Origin: Scenedesmus sp. ARA3
Taxonomy: Eukaryota; Chlorophyta; Chlorophyceae; Sphaeropleales; Scenedesmaceae
DNA length: 64,000 nt
Assembly (NCBI GenBank): GCA_004335835.1
Contig: RWJK01000636.1
Span: 1 to 64,000, forward strand
Direction of reading: 5' to 3'
The notes under the pieces were generated by a model. That model did no database searches. It saw only the letters and a program-made list of their open reading frames with translations, and had not been told where the DNA came from. Shown here piece by piece: positions 22,318 through 34,800 of this stretch. The position numbers and the translations under genes were made by a program. Every line of letters begins with the position of its first letter. The stretch's first letter is position 1.

Positions 22318-23211
22318 TTTTGTTTGAGATCAGTTTGCATAGTGCCAAGGCAACACCGACAGAGTTGATGAAATTGAGTTCCGACAAGCCTTCACAGGAC
22401 CAAATGTGGGTGCCAGGGTGTGCGCAGGCAACGACGAGATGAACGCTGCAACAGACACCCAATTCGTTCGTGAGCACAATTGGCATTATGCAACTCTCGG
22501 CACATGAGACAGAGAGAGACACACATACACATACACACACGAGAGAAACATTTGTAGTGGTTGGGGTATCTATGCAGCCATTATGGTAGTAGGAGCATCG
22601 GGCTCGGATCAGTCAGTCGAGGACCTGGCATAAGACCGACTTCTCGGGCGTATGCACCGATGACAGCGGCAGCACCGTGGAAGTCGCAGTTCGAGTTCCG
22701 TGTTTTGCACGGCGCCGTGTGCGTGATTTTGCTGCTGGCAGTTCATGTCTGCTAACGAGACCTCAGAGTGATACCAAACACAAAAACAGCACACGGTACA
22801 ACTGGAACCGCATGCTCTCCTGTATGCAGCAATCACGTTCAAACACTCGTGTGCCAGACTGCCGCCTTTTACTGGTCAGCGATGGTGGGCGACGGTGGGC
22901 TGCCTAGCAAAACATACGGCACGATACCCATCAAAAATTCAAGCTTCTTTTATAAATGCGACTATTCTACTTTACTGTGCAGAGGAATGTATTTCCGACA
23001 GGTGTTACGCTGATCAGCACCAGCATGTAGGGACCCATGGCAAACATAGGACGGTGTCCAAGGTTGCTGCGTTCGCAGGGCGAAGCAACCGTGACGAATC
23101 ATCGTCAATTCGTTCAGCCTCAAAAGGCCGTGCTGTGAACAGCAAACACTGGTTACAGCTGATATTATAAGCGTTTTTTAAATCGCAACTCTCCAGCACA
23201 ACACAGCCACA
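21122..23211. other. Gene-poor region after ISE2
   Basis: It starts with a CAG array (21129-21167) just after the ISE2 stop. A CTG array lies at 22278-22312 and an alternating purine/CA-rich patch at about 22500-22550. A minus-strand open frame, 21786-22340 (184 codons), contains a poly-Ser run from the CTG array and less repetitive sequence such as LRNYFEIDHKAPSTLIATQQ. I recognise no family in it and see no matching exon, so it is not called as a gene. Confidence 0.5.
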
Positions 23212-24207
23212 ATGCAGGCGATCAGTGCTACCCGCTCTGCTGCTCGGCCAGTGGCCCCTGCACGTCGTGCTTCTGTGAAGTGCAATGCACAGGTGCGATC
23301 GCTATGCATCAATGCCATCACTTTCGAAAATGACCGCTGTCAATGTTCACTGTTTTAACACAGCTGCAGCCGCTGCAAGTCAATGCAAGTGACAGCAGCA
23401 GCTGCTCCAAAGTCAGCACTTCAGCAAACTGTTTGAGCCCGCAGCTGTGCTGCAAGGCAAAAGAAATCAAGCCAGAGACGTCACCTGTGCTTGTAGCTGC
23501 TCAGCTTTCTCGCTGCAGTTTCAATGCGCTGCAAACAGGCCACCTGATGGATAGGTCTTACATGACGCCTGTCACCAGCATCACTGCAGTACACAAGCAC
23601 ACAGTCAGCAGGAAATACAGTTCAGCTACCCCTGCTGCTCACATCCATTGCTGCCTGCATACCATTGGTTCAAACACATGCAGGTGAGGGCAGTGCCCCG
23701 TAGGCAGGTGCTGGCTGGCACTGCTGCTGCAGCTGCTGCGTTGCTCAGCGCTGCTGCTGCCCAGGCTGCGGGAGAGTCCTCTGCAACACGCGCCATAACT
23801 GCCGTCAACAGGCCCCAGCAGATGAAAAAGAAGTGAGCCCTGCTTTGAGGCAACAGGCAACGTTGGTTGTTACCTTGCATGATGCACAGTGCACAGCAAA
23901 AGCGCACCTGCTACTATCAAATGTGCCTCACATATGTCAAGCGCTGCAGGCATCCTTGAAGCCGTACATGCCACCCACATTGCCTGCAGCGCCTGCAAAG
24001 CAACGTGGGCCCGGCCATGATGCTGCTGCTCACCTGCCTGGCATTGTTATCCCGTGCAATTTCACCTCTTGGTACCCAGCTGCACCGAACCTGCTGCTGC
24101 TGCCTCTGTTGTCGTGCTTGTGTTGCAGGGCTGACAACCGTGCGCAGCTCAAGGAGCAGGTGGAGAAGGTCAAGACGGGCGAGGCTGACCCCAGGAGCCT
24201 GCCCTGA
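23212..24207 (+). CDS. Small thylakoid-lumen protein with twin-arginine signal, unassigned
   Basis: Exons 23212-23292, 23684-23832 and 24129-24207 join in phase to 102 aa. Residues 1 to about 32 look like a chloroplast transit peptide (Ala/Arg/Ser-rich, RRASVKCNAQ). Then comes PRRQVLAG with twin Arg at 33-34, an Ala/Leu hydrophobic stretch and an AQA-type cleavage site near residue 55. This bipartite signal sends a protein through the thylakoid Tat pathway. The mature part would be only about 46 residues, hydrophilic and Lys-rich, with QMKKKADNRAQLKEQVEKVK probably helical, ending in DPRSLP. The size fits a small photosystem or cytochrome b6f accessory subunit, but I match no named family. 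The start is the first ATG after a short leader. No exon-edge copies are seen in its introns. Confidence 0.75.
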
Positions 24208-25576
24208 GCGCACAAATGTATTGCATGTACAGCGTGCTTTGGGCTGTGCGCACCTAGTTGATGTGTCCTTGCAAACCAGGCTAAGAGGCTTATTCTGCCG
24301 AACCCGGCCCTGGTGCAAGCATGCCTGCACTGTGCAGTGCTTGTTGCACTGGTCTATGAGCTGACAGTTATTGTTGAGACAGCTGATGGATGTGCAACAC
24401 CGGCAGTTGTGACGGAAGGATTTGTTTTGAAAACAATTGGGGTCTACGAGGTTTTCTGAGGATGCTGCCTAATAATATTAATAGTCTTCTTGTAAGCCAT
24501 ACCTTATCGGCATCGGCAACCGCGCCCCGTAATGGAGCGGAAACTACGACTATTATTGCCTTTCTATTGATGAAGGGTAGACCACCCAGACTCCCTCACC
24601 GCCTTCACCAGGCAGCAGGTGGGGGTTACCCATACGTTTCGCTGCGTGCCTGGCAGGGCTGGTATGTATGTTGAGGATGCTGCATCTGACATCTTTTTAT
24701 ATGCTGCATCAGACAATTGGCTAAAATTGTGACTTACTGCAGGTGCCTGGAAGTTTTGCGCTGAGGTTGCATGCACAACAGATTGTGATGCATCATCCAC
24801 CCTGGACGAGCAACTGTTGTGCCATGAGTGGACAGCCAAGAGACAGCCCAAAGATACATGATGGGTATTATACGTTGAAGTCATACACAACATTGCTGCC
24901 CTTGCCGACAGCAACGCAACGACCGGCACAAATGCATCGATTGGCACAGCCACAACGAGGTTGCTGTGTATGTCAAACAGTCAAAGCCACCAGTTCAAGA
25001 CTGCAGCCAACAGCATGGCTGTTGTGAGGCCATTGTAATCAACATCATGCACATGCAGCACTGCCAAGGCTGCTGCCAGTAGCTAACGTCTCGCAGAGCT
25101 CAAAAACGTCGACAATCGAACGACGGCACAGTTGCACCATCGCAGTATGCGAGGCAGCTGGCAGGCAGCCACCAGCACCACGTCACCGGCAGCCACGCAC
25201 TGCAGCATGCGTAATCAAAACATCGCCTGCGTGTAATATGTAGCCTAGCTGCTTCTCGGCTACTACCAGCCGCGTCCTTGCCCCAAAGCACCACCCAGCC
25301 CAGCTGCTGAATCTGGCAGCAGCAGACAACCACCCGTCACACCACCCACCCATCGGTCTCTGGTCAACAGTATGTCAACAGCCGCCCCCCGTGCATCTGC
25401 AGCACCGCACCAGGCATCAAATTGTAACATACAGTTGCAGCCCAACCCAGCAACCGCCGCCGCAGCATCGCACTTTGCGCTGCTCGCTGACGCAAGCAGC
25501 CACCACAAACCGTGCTTGTTGCGATCACCATGCCAGCGGCGCAGCTGCCCAGGCTTCAGAAAGCTCCACGATAACC
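24208..25576. other. Spacer between the lumen gene and CENH3
   Basis: The converging 3' ends of two genes (lumen protein on +, CENH3 on -) face this 1.4 kb region. I find no motif-bearing open frame. The stretch around 24440-24560 is more AT-rich than its surroundings. Confidence 0.5.
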
Positions 25577-27420
25577 TCAGAAGGATGCTGCGCCGTACAC
25601 TGGCCCACGGATGCGGCGCGCAAGCTGCAGGTCCTTGGGCACTGCGCAAACACGCAGCAGCAGCAGCAGCAGAGTGCAGGGCAGAGCAGCACGGCAGGAC
25701 ACACGGTCGCACGGGCCAGTGAGCAGTGCTATCACAAGTGGCAGCAGCAAGCTGCGGCATGCGTCAGCGCGGCAGCACGCGGCAGGTGGTACGCAAGGAG
25801 CGGCTACTCGGCCAGGCACACCGTACTGGAGGATGCATGCACTCCTACACTTTGCTGCTGGAACAACCCGCAACACACACTGGGAGCGGGGTGATCTCTG
25901 CTGTGCAGTGACACAGGTGTCTCAAAGACCCATGGGTTACATTGCTATCCTGCTTGCATGCATCCAAGTGGCAACCGCCCTTGTTGATATATGTATGCAG
26001 CAGCAGCGGCGCGGGCGCTCACTGATGGTCACGCGCTTGGCGTGGATGGCGCACAGGTTGCAGTCCTCAAACAGGTGCACCATGAAGTCCTCCGTGGCCT
26101 GACCCAGCGGCAGCAGCAGCAGCAGCAGCAATGTGCAGGGCAAACAGGTGTTACAAAAAGAGTTCTGACAATAGCGCTACTGGCCGCACGTATGATGCTC
26201 CCGAGCAGTTCGAGCCTCATGCAAAACGCCTGGCTGGCTGCCGACAGTGTCTAACCTGTTGAGGCAGCACCAAAAGCATGCTGCAGACTGGCAGCAGCAG
26301 CTGCACACATAACACACGCTTCTGGCATGCCTGGCTATTGCACATATGTGTTTGACTCTGCAGCTTGCTGGCTTGCTAACGCGCTGGCTGTGCCTTGCTC
26401 ACCTCCTGCAGGGCCATCAGGCCCTCAGCCGTCCACCTGAAGGGCTCCGGCGCAATCCTGTTGGCAATCTCACGCACCTGCAGCGCATCACGTGCGGCAG
26501 TTGATGTTCATTTCCGTTTTGCTGAGTTGCTGAGTTCATGGTGCACAGAAGGTGCACGACGCGGGCGAGCGGCTGCAGCCAGCGATGGGCATGCAGCACA
26601 GCCTGCGCCGCTGCAGTGCAGCTGCTGCTGTGTGGTGCTGCTGCGGCATTCACTGCAGCTGCGTATGTGCAGCAAGTATCGCCCTTGTTTGTGGCTAGCC
26701 ACAAACACCGCCTGCTGCCAGTGCAGGAATGGCTGCAGTCAGAGCTGCAGAGCTGCTGCATCCACACAAACTGTCATATAGCAGCTGTGCCTTCTCACCA
26801 CGCGTGCAAAGGGAGCCTTGCGGACCAGCAGCCCGGTGCTCTTCTGGTACTTGCGGATCTCCTGCAAGGCACGCGTGCCCGGCCTGTACCTGTGCTTCTC
26901 TGCACATGGCAGTGTGCCACACAGCAGAGGCAGCAAACGGCAGCATGCAGCAGCAGATGCGAGACAGTCAGTTGCTGTGTTTGCTGGGTGGTGTGCAGGG
27001 CATGGCTGCCCAGAAAACTTTGTATGCTATAGCAATACTGCATGCATGCTGGCACAAGACGATGTGGGGGCAAGCAAGGTTTGATGCGCGTCAGTGACAG
27101 GGGGTGCAGCAGAAGGTGTCCTGCTGTACTGCTGCCCTGCAACTGCTGCTGCGTGTTTGCTGCTGTACTCACTGCGCTCAGTCTGCGGCACAGTAGCCCT
27201 CCTTGCTGCTGCTGGGGTGCGTGCTGCTGGAGCCTTAGCAGCAGGCGATGCAGCACCAGCACCGCTTCCGCGCCTAGGTGGCGTAGCTTGCGGCTTGGCC
27301 TTAGCAGCCTGGGTGTGCAGATGTTCAGTCAGGCCCAGCAGGTGCTGAAACGCTAAAAAAAACCTGTGGTTGTGAGGGAATAAGGCCTCTGCTCACCGGT
27401 TTGGCTTTCGTCCTTGCCAT
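25577..27420 (-). CDS. CENH3: Centromeric histone H3 variant (CENH3/CENP-A)
   Basis: Family knowledge: CENH3 replaces H3 in centromeric nucleosomes and marks the kinetochore site. Seen: six exons (27397-27420, 27173-27308, 26799-26899, 26403-26477, 26023-26098, 25577-25641; minus strand) join in phase to 158 aa. The start is MARTK, as in H3, but the tail then diverges ([16 protein letters not shown], Ala/Pro/Arg-rich) and lacks the ARKS motifs. The histone fold holds [20 protein letters not shown], then [20 protein letters not shown], then [18 protein letters not shown] and [12 protein letters not shown]. Two CENH3 hallmarks are visible: one extra residue in loop 1 relative to canonical H3, and Trp in RWTAE as in plant CENH3. 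The C-terminus PVYGAASF is longer than canonical GERA. Introns before exons 5 and 6 carry CTG runs (sense strand) near the acceptor. A canonical or H3.3 histone is excluded by loop 1 and the tail. Confidence 0.92.
25654..25673 (-). repeat. CTG run (sense) near the CENH3 exon 6 acceptor
   Basis: CAG units on the plus strand read CTG in the CENH3 transcript and lie about 13 bases upstream of the acceptor at 25642. A similar run at about 26110-26130 precedes exon 5. These show that tract orientation follows transcription, not the reference strand. Confidence 0.85.
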
Positions 27421-28200
27421 TTGGCAGCTGTTCCCGCTGATGCTGTGTTGTGCTGTACTGCTCACCGGCCTGGCTGCTGTATACACCGCTAGGTACTGAT
27501 GCGTCTGCTGTTCATTTGCCTTTCGCACTCTGGTAAATTCTTAAGGCTCCACAGGGCAACAAACGGCTCTGGCGATGTTGTTGTGGGAGCACGCTGTCGT
27601 GAGTGCACAGCATTCACATCAGAACACTAACTTCTACAGCTCGTTCAAGTCAACATTCGGTGCAGGAACAACGGGAGAAAGGATGGCGAGTGACCGTTTG
27701 TGCTTTTCAGGTTTTTGAATACGGAGGTCACGCAGCCCTCCTCATGCCAAAACAACATCCGCAAACACACTGTTACAATCTTAAACTGTATCAGCCGCAG
27801 GGATGCAAATACGCGTGGCACCAGCAGCAGCACTGCACCTGCTCACCATCTAGGGTGCGACCTACGACTCGATCCTTCGGTACAGAGAGCGTACATTGGC
27901 AATATTATTGTTTGATATACTGTGAATCACCTGGCGACCTAGTGACATGCTGATGTAGCAGCCCCTGGAATTGCAGAACGTCCAATGCTGCAGCTGATCA
28001 GGCTCAACCATCACAGCAGCAGGCCCCCCTGCCCCACCTTCCATCACAGCCATACCCCAACACCAACATACGGTGCAAGGCTCTCAGCACAAAGCGGTTG
28101 CTGTCGTCCAAGGCAGCACACCAGCAGCAGCAATTGGCGTGCTACGCAGCGCCGCACCATTCGCGTCGTAGCAGCACCAGTAGCAGCAGCAGCAGCAAGC
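27421..28200. promoter_or_regulatory. Divergent promoter region, CENH3 (-) and ZIP9 (+)
   Basis: 780 bases lie between the two start codons, so both promoters should be here. I see no confident TATA box or named element. A reading frame in phase with ZIP9 is open from about 27985 and could be an N-terminal extension instead of leader. Confidence 0.55.
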
Positions 28201-31200
28201 ATGGTGGAAGCAGCACACGGCTCATCACTGCCAGGGCTGCTGGCCACATGCGTGCTCATGTTTGTGGGTGCCTATGGCTGCGGCATGCTGCCTTCATGGC
28301 TGCCCATCTCAGAGCAACGCCTCGCCAGTGTGAGTTGGCAGAGCAAACAGCTGGTGCAATAGGTTAGCAATAAATTACTGCTGCCCGCTGCACATGAGCA
28401 TGTGCTGAACATCTACATGAGCAGAACGGCGGCTGCATGTGGTTCCAACACTGCACCATACTGTAGAGTTGCCGCACTTGCTGCGCTGTTTTGTGTTACA
28501 AAGTATATACATGCGCCGCGTGTTGAAGAACGAATTGACAATCCTCCGAGTCCTCACGGACCGCAGTGGATGCAAAACTGCGCATTCAAGCAAAGCATGT
28601 TGATGTGATTGTGGTGTAGGTCAATGCACTAGGTGCCGGCCTGCTGCTGGGGAGTGCACTTGTCATCATCCTGCCTGAAGGTCAGTGGTCCTGCTACCAC
28701 CACTCAATGCTGCTAGCCCCGCTCGTTGCGTCGTCAAAAAGCCTGATAGCGCTCTGTAGGGGTTGGCGTAAAGTGGTTTGTTGGATAGATGAGGCAGCAA
28801 GATGCCAGAGTGTCTGACTTGCATCCATACTTCTGTACTTGTGGGCAACGCCTGCATGCAATGCATGCCCCGGCAGTGGCAGCAGCGCTGATCTGAGCTG
28901 CGATGCTTCTGCCTGCAGGCTTTGAAGCAGCCATGGAGGCACACGAGGTGCGCTGCAAGCCTTCCTGCTGTACTACTGCTTGTAGTACATAAGCACAAGC
29001 TAACCGTCTTAAGTAGCTGTGCTGCGGCATGCACATGCTTTTCAGCGAATGACGTGTGACTGCTCTCACTCATTGCCGTCAGCCGCAAAGCTCCCTCCTT
29101 CCGCAGCTGCCATCTGGCCAGTTACGTCGAATGCGCTTTGCAAGCTGAATGATACCCCCACTGCTGCCGCTGATGCGGCTGCTGCTGCTGCTGCTGCTGC
29201 TGGCCTGCAGGAGTCCCACCTACCAGAGTGGGGCATCTCACTGTCCCTCCTAGCAGGCTTCTGGTTCATGCTGATGCTGGACACAGCAGCAAGCCTGCTG
29301 CCCAGCCCCAGCAGCAGCAGCAGCAGCAGCAGCAGCGCAGGACAGCCGCCTGACTTTGGAGATGCTGCAGATCAGCAGTGCAGCGATGATGAGCACGTGA
29401 TGCTGCTGTCGGACATGCAGCCGCACAGCGACAGCAGCAGGGGGCGCCCAGGAACTTCACAGCCGGCAACACCGCGAGCTTCACCGAGAAGTGCCACCCC
29501 AGCACCAGGAACTTCACACCCAGCGTGGCCTGGCATAACTGCTGCTAGCAATACTGTCGCCGCAGGTGTAACTGGCAGATCTGCTGGTGGCACCAGCTCT
29601 GGCATGGGTGGTAGTGACAGAGAAGCTGCCAGCAGCAGCAGCCGCGGCGGCAGTCCAGTCAAGCGGCCTGGCTTAGGCAGCAGCAGTGCAGGTGGCAGCT
29701 TCCGGCAGCTGCCGCTGACATCAGCTCGCGAGGAAGCTGCAGCCGCTGCAGCAGCTAGCAGCAGCAATACCGGCGCTGCCAGGAGCAGCAGCAGCCTGGG
29801 AGTGAGGGCTGCCGGCAGCAGGGCTAGTGGTCAGCAAGCAGGGCAGAAACATCCAGCAGCAGCAGCAGCAGCAGGTAGTGGTGGGGTGTTAAGAACAGGG
29901 GGTGTTGCTGCTGCTGCTGGGCGGCTGGCTGGCAGCTGGCTGAAGGAGCCAGCACAGCAAGCACTGCTGGGGCTGATGGTACATGCAGGTGGGCACCCTC
30001 TAAGTTTCTTGGCTGCTGAACAAGTGTGGAACTTGTGTTAAAGTCAACAAGTTTCTCTGTGTAGCATGAGGATCAAGCAGGTAGAGGCTGCACCCAAGCA
30101 AGCAGCACACTGGAGGTAGAGCAGTCCACGAGCAGGCACACAAACTACTGCAAACACACCACGTTAAATGCAGCACGATTAGAAACCCAGGCGGCTCCTG
30201 CTTGCTGGCTGGGCTGCTCCTGAATGTGTGGCAAGATCACATGCCATTGACAGTGCCGTTGACAGTGTGCACGTGTGATGCATGTGTTGCCACGCAGTCA
30301 ACACCGCCTGGGTTCTGCGGCTTCTGCCTTTGCATTCTGTTCTGCACTTTGCAGCGTCTGATGGCTTGGCCGTGGGTGCCGCCAGCCTTGCTGCTGAGCC
30401 TGCAGTGGGCCTTGGCGTGGCAGCAGCCATGGTGGTGCACAAGGGCCCGGTGGCAGTAGGGCTGGCAGCTTACCTGCGCAGTGCGCGCTGGAGCGCCAGC
30501 AGAGTGCACACAGGTGCAAGTGCTTTTGCTGGGCAAACTCAGAAGAACCCATGCAACATGCTGCATTTAATACTGCACAGACTGCACGCCGCCTTAGGTC
30601 AAACATATCACTTGCCTCAGATCAAACAAATCACCCAGTGGGTGAAAAACAACGCTCAGCAATGCAGCAGGCATGGTGGTGCACAAGGGGCCGGTGGCAG
30701 TAGGGCTGGCAGCTTACCTGCGCAGCGCACGCTGGACGCCTGGCAGGGTGCACAAAGGTGTGGTGGGGCTGTGCAAAATGGGTATGGGCCTGGTGCCGAT
30801 GCATGGAGCGAATGACAAGGGAAGAAAAGCAGCCGGCAGCGCTGACAAAGTCCATGGGCTGTTGTGTAAGCCTCCGTTAGTGTACGCCGTACGTGTGCCG
30901 TCATCTTAGGTGTGCTTGTGTGCTGCTGCCGCATGTGCTGCAGGCATGCTGCTGTTCTTGCTGGCCTCGCCGGCTGCTGTGCTGGTTGCTTAGGTGCCTT
31001 CACTTACATGCTTGCGTGCTGCCGCATGTGCTGCGTCATGTGCTGCAGGCATGCTGCTGTTTTCGCTGGCCTCGCCGGCTGCTGCGCTGCTGACGTATGC
31101 GGCGCTGTCAGCGCTGCCTGGGCTGTCTGGCGGCAGCAGCATTGCGCTGGCGGTGCTGTTTTCTGGAGGCACTGTGCTGTATGCTGGTGGGTGTCGCTGT

Positions 31201-31656
31201 CAGAAGCTCACATGATTTACTTCCTACCGACAGGAAGACACACGCTGTTAATCTCACACAGTAGCTGTGCCTCCACTGTTCCCAGTGAAGCAGCAGCAGC
31301 TGTGCCTTGCTCACATGCTAGGAATTCTGAACGGAGGGGGCAGCGTGAAGTCCCGCCCACACATCTTGCACCGTCATCCTCATCAGCATGCTTGCGTGCT
31401 TGCTGCTGTTTACTGCGTGTGTGCTGCAGCCACGATGCACATCCTTCCTGATGCCCTGGGGCGACACACACACCACCAGCACAGCAGCAGCAGCACAGCA
31501 GCGGCTGGGCCAGGGCTGTCCCTCAAGGGCCGCAGCAGCAAAGCTGGCATGCACGCAGCTGGCTTGCATCAAAGAGGGCAGCTGCTGCTGGTATCGCTCG
31601 GCATGTTGCTACCCCTGGTGCTCTCAGCCGTGTTCCACCACGAGCACGGGCACTAG
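28201..31656 (+). CDS. ZIP-family metal transporter, SLC39A9 (ZIP9)-like
   Basis: Family knowledge: ZIP proteins move Zn2+ and related ions into the cytosol; ZIP9 acts at Golgi and plasma membranes. Seen: exons 28201-28329, 28620-28680, 28919-28947, 29211-29988, 30355-30513, 31049-31186 and 31430-31656 join in phase to 506 aa. TM1 has LLATCVLMFVGAYGCGMLP, TM2 LGAGLLLGSALVIILPEG, TM3 GISLSLLAGFWFMLMLD. The signature site is split by an intron: LMVHA, then ASDGLAVGAA (the ZIP9 HAAADG-type motif). VVHKGPVAVGLAAYL is the second metal-site helix; later come FSGGTVLYA and MHILPDA. The usual His-rich loop is replaced by a roughly 200-residue Ser/Ala-rich insert in the fourth exon. The ATG at 28201 gives a normal ZIP9 N-terminus. 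The frame stays open upstream to about 27985 (ending [17 protein letters not shown]), so a targeting extension is possible. Confidence 0.88.
30667..30990 (+). repeat. Donor-edge and acceptor-edge copies inside one ZIP9 intron
   Basis: The intron 30514-31048 contains a copy of the preceding exon end (MVVHKGPVAVGLAAYLRSAR at about 30667-30763) and a copy of the following exon start (GMLLFLLASPAA at 30944-30990). The two lie in the order expected if each junction was duplicated once. Confidence 0.9.
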
Positions 31657-31887
31657 AGGTTGACATGGCAGAAGGGTTCGGGTTCCAGACCGTTGATGTG
31701 AGATCTGGTTCACACGCCAGCAAGGTAATACCTAACGGCGTATTCAACATACTTTATGTTTATAGACGGTGTCTGGCGTGCCTTCGTCCACCAAGATTCG
31801 AAGTAAATCTCTGCCTTCAGTGCTTGCACTCTGTTTACGTGCCTACAAGGACCTGTCGCGTGTTGCTGATTTGATCGCAGTTCCGAC

Positions 31888-34800
31888 ATGCATCTCAGTG
31901 CGCACAGGCAGCTGCAGCTGCACAGCAGCAGTTCCTGTCGCAAACCATGCCGGCACAGCTCCGGAACCTCCTGCATACCTCGGCAACGCGTCAGTGCAGC
32001 TACATTGGTGCTTAATGCTCTACCACAACAACAGCAGCAAGCAAGCATGTGCAGCGCGGGACTTCGCAGCTCGGAGCAGCAGCAGCAGCAGAGGCAGACA
32101 GTCGGGATCCCCATGCAGAGACAGCAGCGCTACAGCTTCCGCAGCAATATCGTCTGTGCCGCAGCAGCAGTGGAAAGCAGCCCCGCAGGAGCTGCTGCGA
32201 TGCCCAAACTATCAGATCTGCCTCTGCAAGCCATCATAAACCCTCAGGTGTGTGCCACACAGCGTTGCACACGCAGCTTGTATGCCACACATGATCGTTG
32301 ATCCGGTTTTCGTTTTGGTGCTTGAAATGCTGCTGATCATTGCTGGGTCCCTTCAGTCTGCCGGGCGCGGCCTTCGTGGTCACGCGCTAGCAAGATGCCA
32401 CTCACCCCAAGCACATCCCGTGCATCACACCGCCGCCCAAGCCAGTCCCATGGCTGCTGCTGCCACCACTCTAACGCTGCTTGGATTCTTGCCGCAGGGC
32501 TGTTTGTCACCTGAGATCGTGTCTGGCAGCGCAGCTGCCGTGTTCAGCGTGCACCTCCATGGCCAGAAGATGCAGTTCATCCATGAACCCCAGCCACCCA
32601 ACATCTGAAAGCGCTGCCGCTGCTGTACGCTTCCTCCCGTGTCCTGCCGCAGGGCTTTGTGTCACCGGAGATTGTCCCCGGCAGCGCTGCAGCCGTGTTC
32701 AGCGTGTACGATGAGGGCCAGAAGCTGCAGTACATCGGCTTCTCCAAGGAGCTGCGCGGCAGCCTGCGCACGCTGCTGGGCAGGAGGCCCGACAAGGCCT
32801 TCTACTTCAAGTGAGTATGGAGAGCAGCTGTTGTTGGTGCTGATTTTGCTAGTATATTTAGTGACTGGCAGTGATGCGGCTCTCTAGGGGATCTCAAGAT
32901 GTGGGTTGGGTCTGCTGGTGGTTGGGTGTGCTGCTGTACCTAGTACGCCGTTCAGTAGAACACCAGACAACGCCTTCAACTTCAAATGAGTGATGAGCAT
33001 AGCTGGTGTAATCAATTGTATCGGTAGTGGATCACGAGTTGTTGCCATGCCTCCGCACGCTGCTGGGGTGGCAGCCCGATTACTTGTTATCACTTCAAGC
33101 GAGGTGCAGAAATGCGGCTGCCTAAAGTAAGTAGGTGTGAACAGTTGCGTCAAGTCCACTGGCGGTTAAATGTGCCGGTGCACTGCACTGCGCACGCTCC
33201 TAGGCAGGAGACTGAATATGGCCCTGTACATGAAGTGAGTGAGGAACAAAGCGGTAGCGATTGGTGGTAGTCTTGGTATTGGTTGTACCACCTATACCAC
33301 TACACCACCAATTGCAACAGCTTTGCTCCGCCCCAATGTTGTTAGTCTCTGTTGGCGTGCCTGCGAGCTGTTGAGCAGGAGTTGCGCAAGGCTTTGTGCT
33401 TAAGAGCGCGCGCAATCAAACTTGTGTGTGGTTGTTGTCCTTGTTATTGAATCGTCTTATGTTGGCTTCGTGCAGTTGACACACTGTCAGCGCCGAATTA
33501 CTGTAGAATTGGCAGGTGTAACTTGCGGCCATGTGCGTCTCCCGACCCACACATGCAATGCCGTATAAACTCCCGCAGGGCCGTGTAGCTGCCGGTGCCA
33601 GACCAGGAGCACAAGCACATTCTGGCGCTGCGCTCTGCAACCCTCCGCCCAACTATCTTCACTGAGATTGCCTTATCCCAACACCTGCTTCTGTTCCAAA
33701 ACCACCCTATGGCGCTGCAGGACTGTGCAGCTGCCTGTGCTGGACCAGGAGCACATGCTGGCGCTGCGCCCTGTAACCCTCTGTCTATCTTCACTGAGAT
33801 TGCCTTATCCCAACACCTATTTCTGTTCCAAATCCACCCTGTGCCGCAGGGCTGTGCAGCTGCCTGTGCTGGACCAGGAGCACATGTTGGCGCTGCGCCA
33901 GGCGTGGTTTGACGAGTGCGGCGCGCCACCCCCAGGCAACAAATTGGCCCTGGAGCGCAAGGCATGGCAGGTGCGGGGCCAGGTTCAGGTGTCATCAAGT
34001 TTGGCGTTTGTAGGGTTGTGCAGCACTAGCAGCCGTGCACATTAGTGCCTGCATGCCTCAGAAACATGCTGGCCCTGGAGCGCAAGGCCTGGCAGGTGCA
34101 GATATTGCTATCAACGGTTCTGTTTGCTTGCCGATGCATACACAATGCACCTGATAAGTGTCGGGGGGCTGGGCTTTGGCCACCAGCTACAGCCGTTTGA
34201 GATTGTGCAGCACGTGCACATCCTGCCACAGCATCACGCCTGCACATACATCCTTTGCTGCTGCTGCTGCTGCTGACGCTACTGTGTGGGCTGCTTGCTG
34301 TTTGTTTGTTTTTGCCCGCAGTCTGCTGTGGATGCGGGCGCAATCAGTGCTCGTGCCAAGCCTGCTGCTGCCGCAGAAAAGGCTGCTGCGCTGCAGGCGG
34401 CGCTGAAGGCGCGTGGCTGCAAGGAGGAGTTTGTGCCTGACCCGGAGCTCATGGCTGATGGCCAGGTGCGTTACTTTGCCACAAACAATGTTATAATGTG
34501 GTGTTGTAATGAATGACTTGGTCCGTGTTGTGGTGAGCGCATGGCGGAGGGCCAAGTGCGTCGCAGTGGCGGCTGTTTTTCCATCAACTGATTGGCTGTT
34601 CACTGCTCAGCAACTGCTTAAATGTCTTGTGTGAGGTGTGAAGCTGCGCAATTTGTCAGCATCATGAAAAATTTGTCTGCTGCTGCTGCTGCCAGGTGGA
34701 CTTCCTGCAGCAGGGTGACGCAGGCGCACAGCAGGCAGCAGCAGCAGCCAGTGAGGCGGCCAGTGCAGCGGCAAGCAGCGGGCGCCTCGTGCGCACCGCG

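Noticed and set aside
21786..22340. 184-codon minus-strand open frame
   Set aside because: Part is poly-Ser from a CTG array. The rest looks less random but has no recognisable domain, no upstream exon in phase and no regulatory context. A degenerate retroelement piece was considered; no protease, integrase or RT motif is visible.
25577..27420. Canonical histone H3 or H3.3
   Set aside because: One extra loop 1 residue, Trp in RWTAE, a diverged tail after MARTK and introns argue for CENH3.
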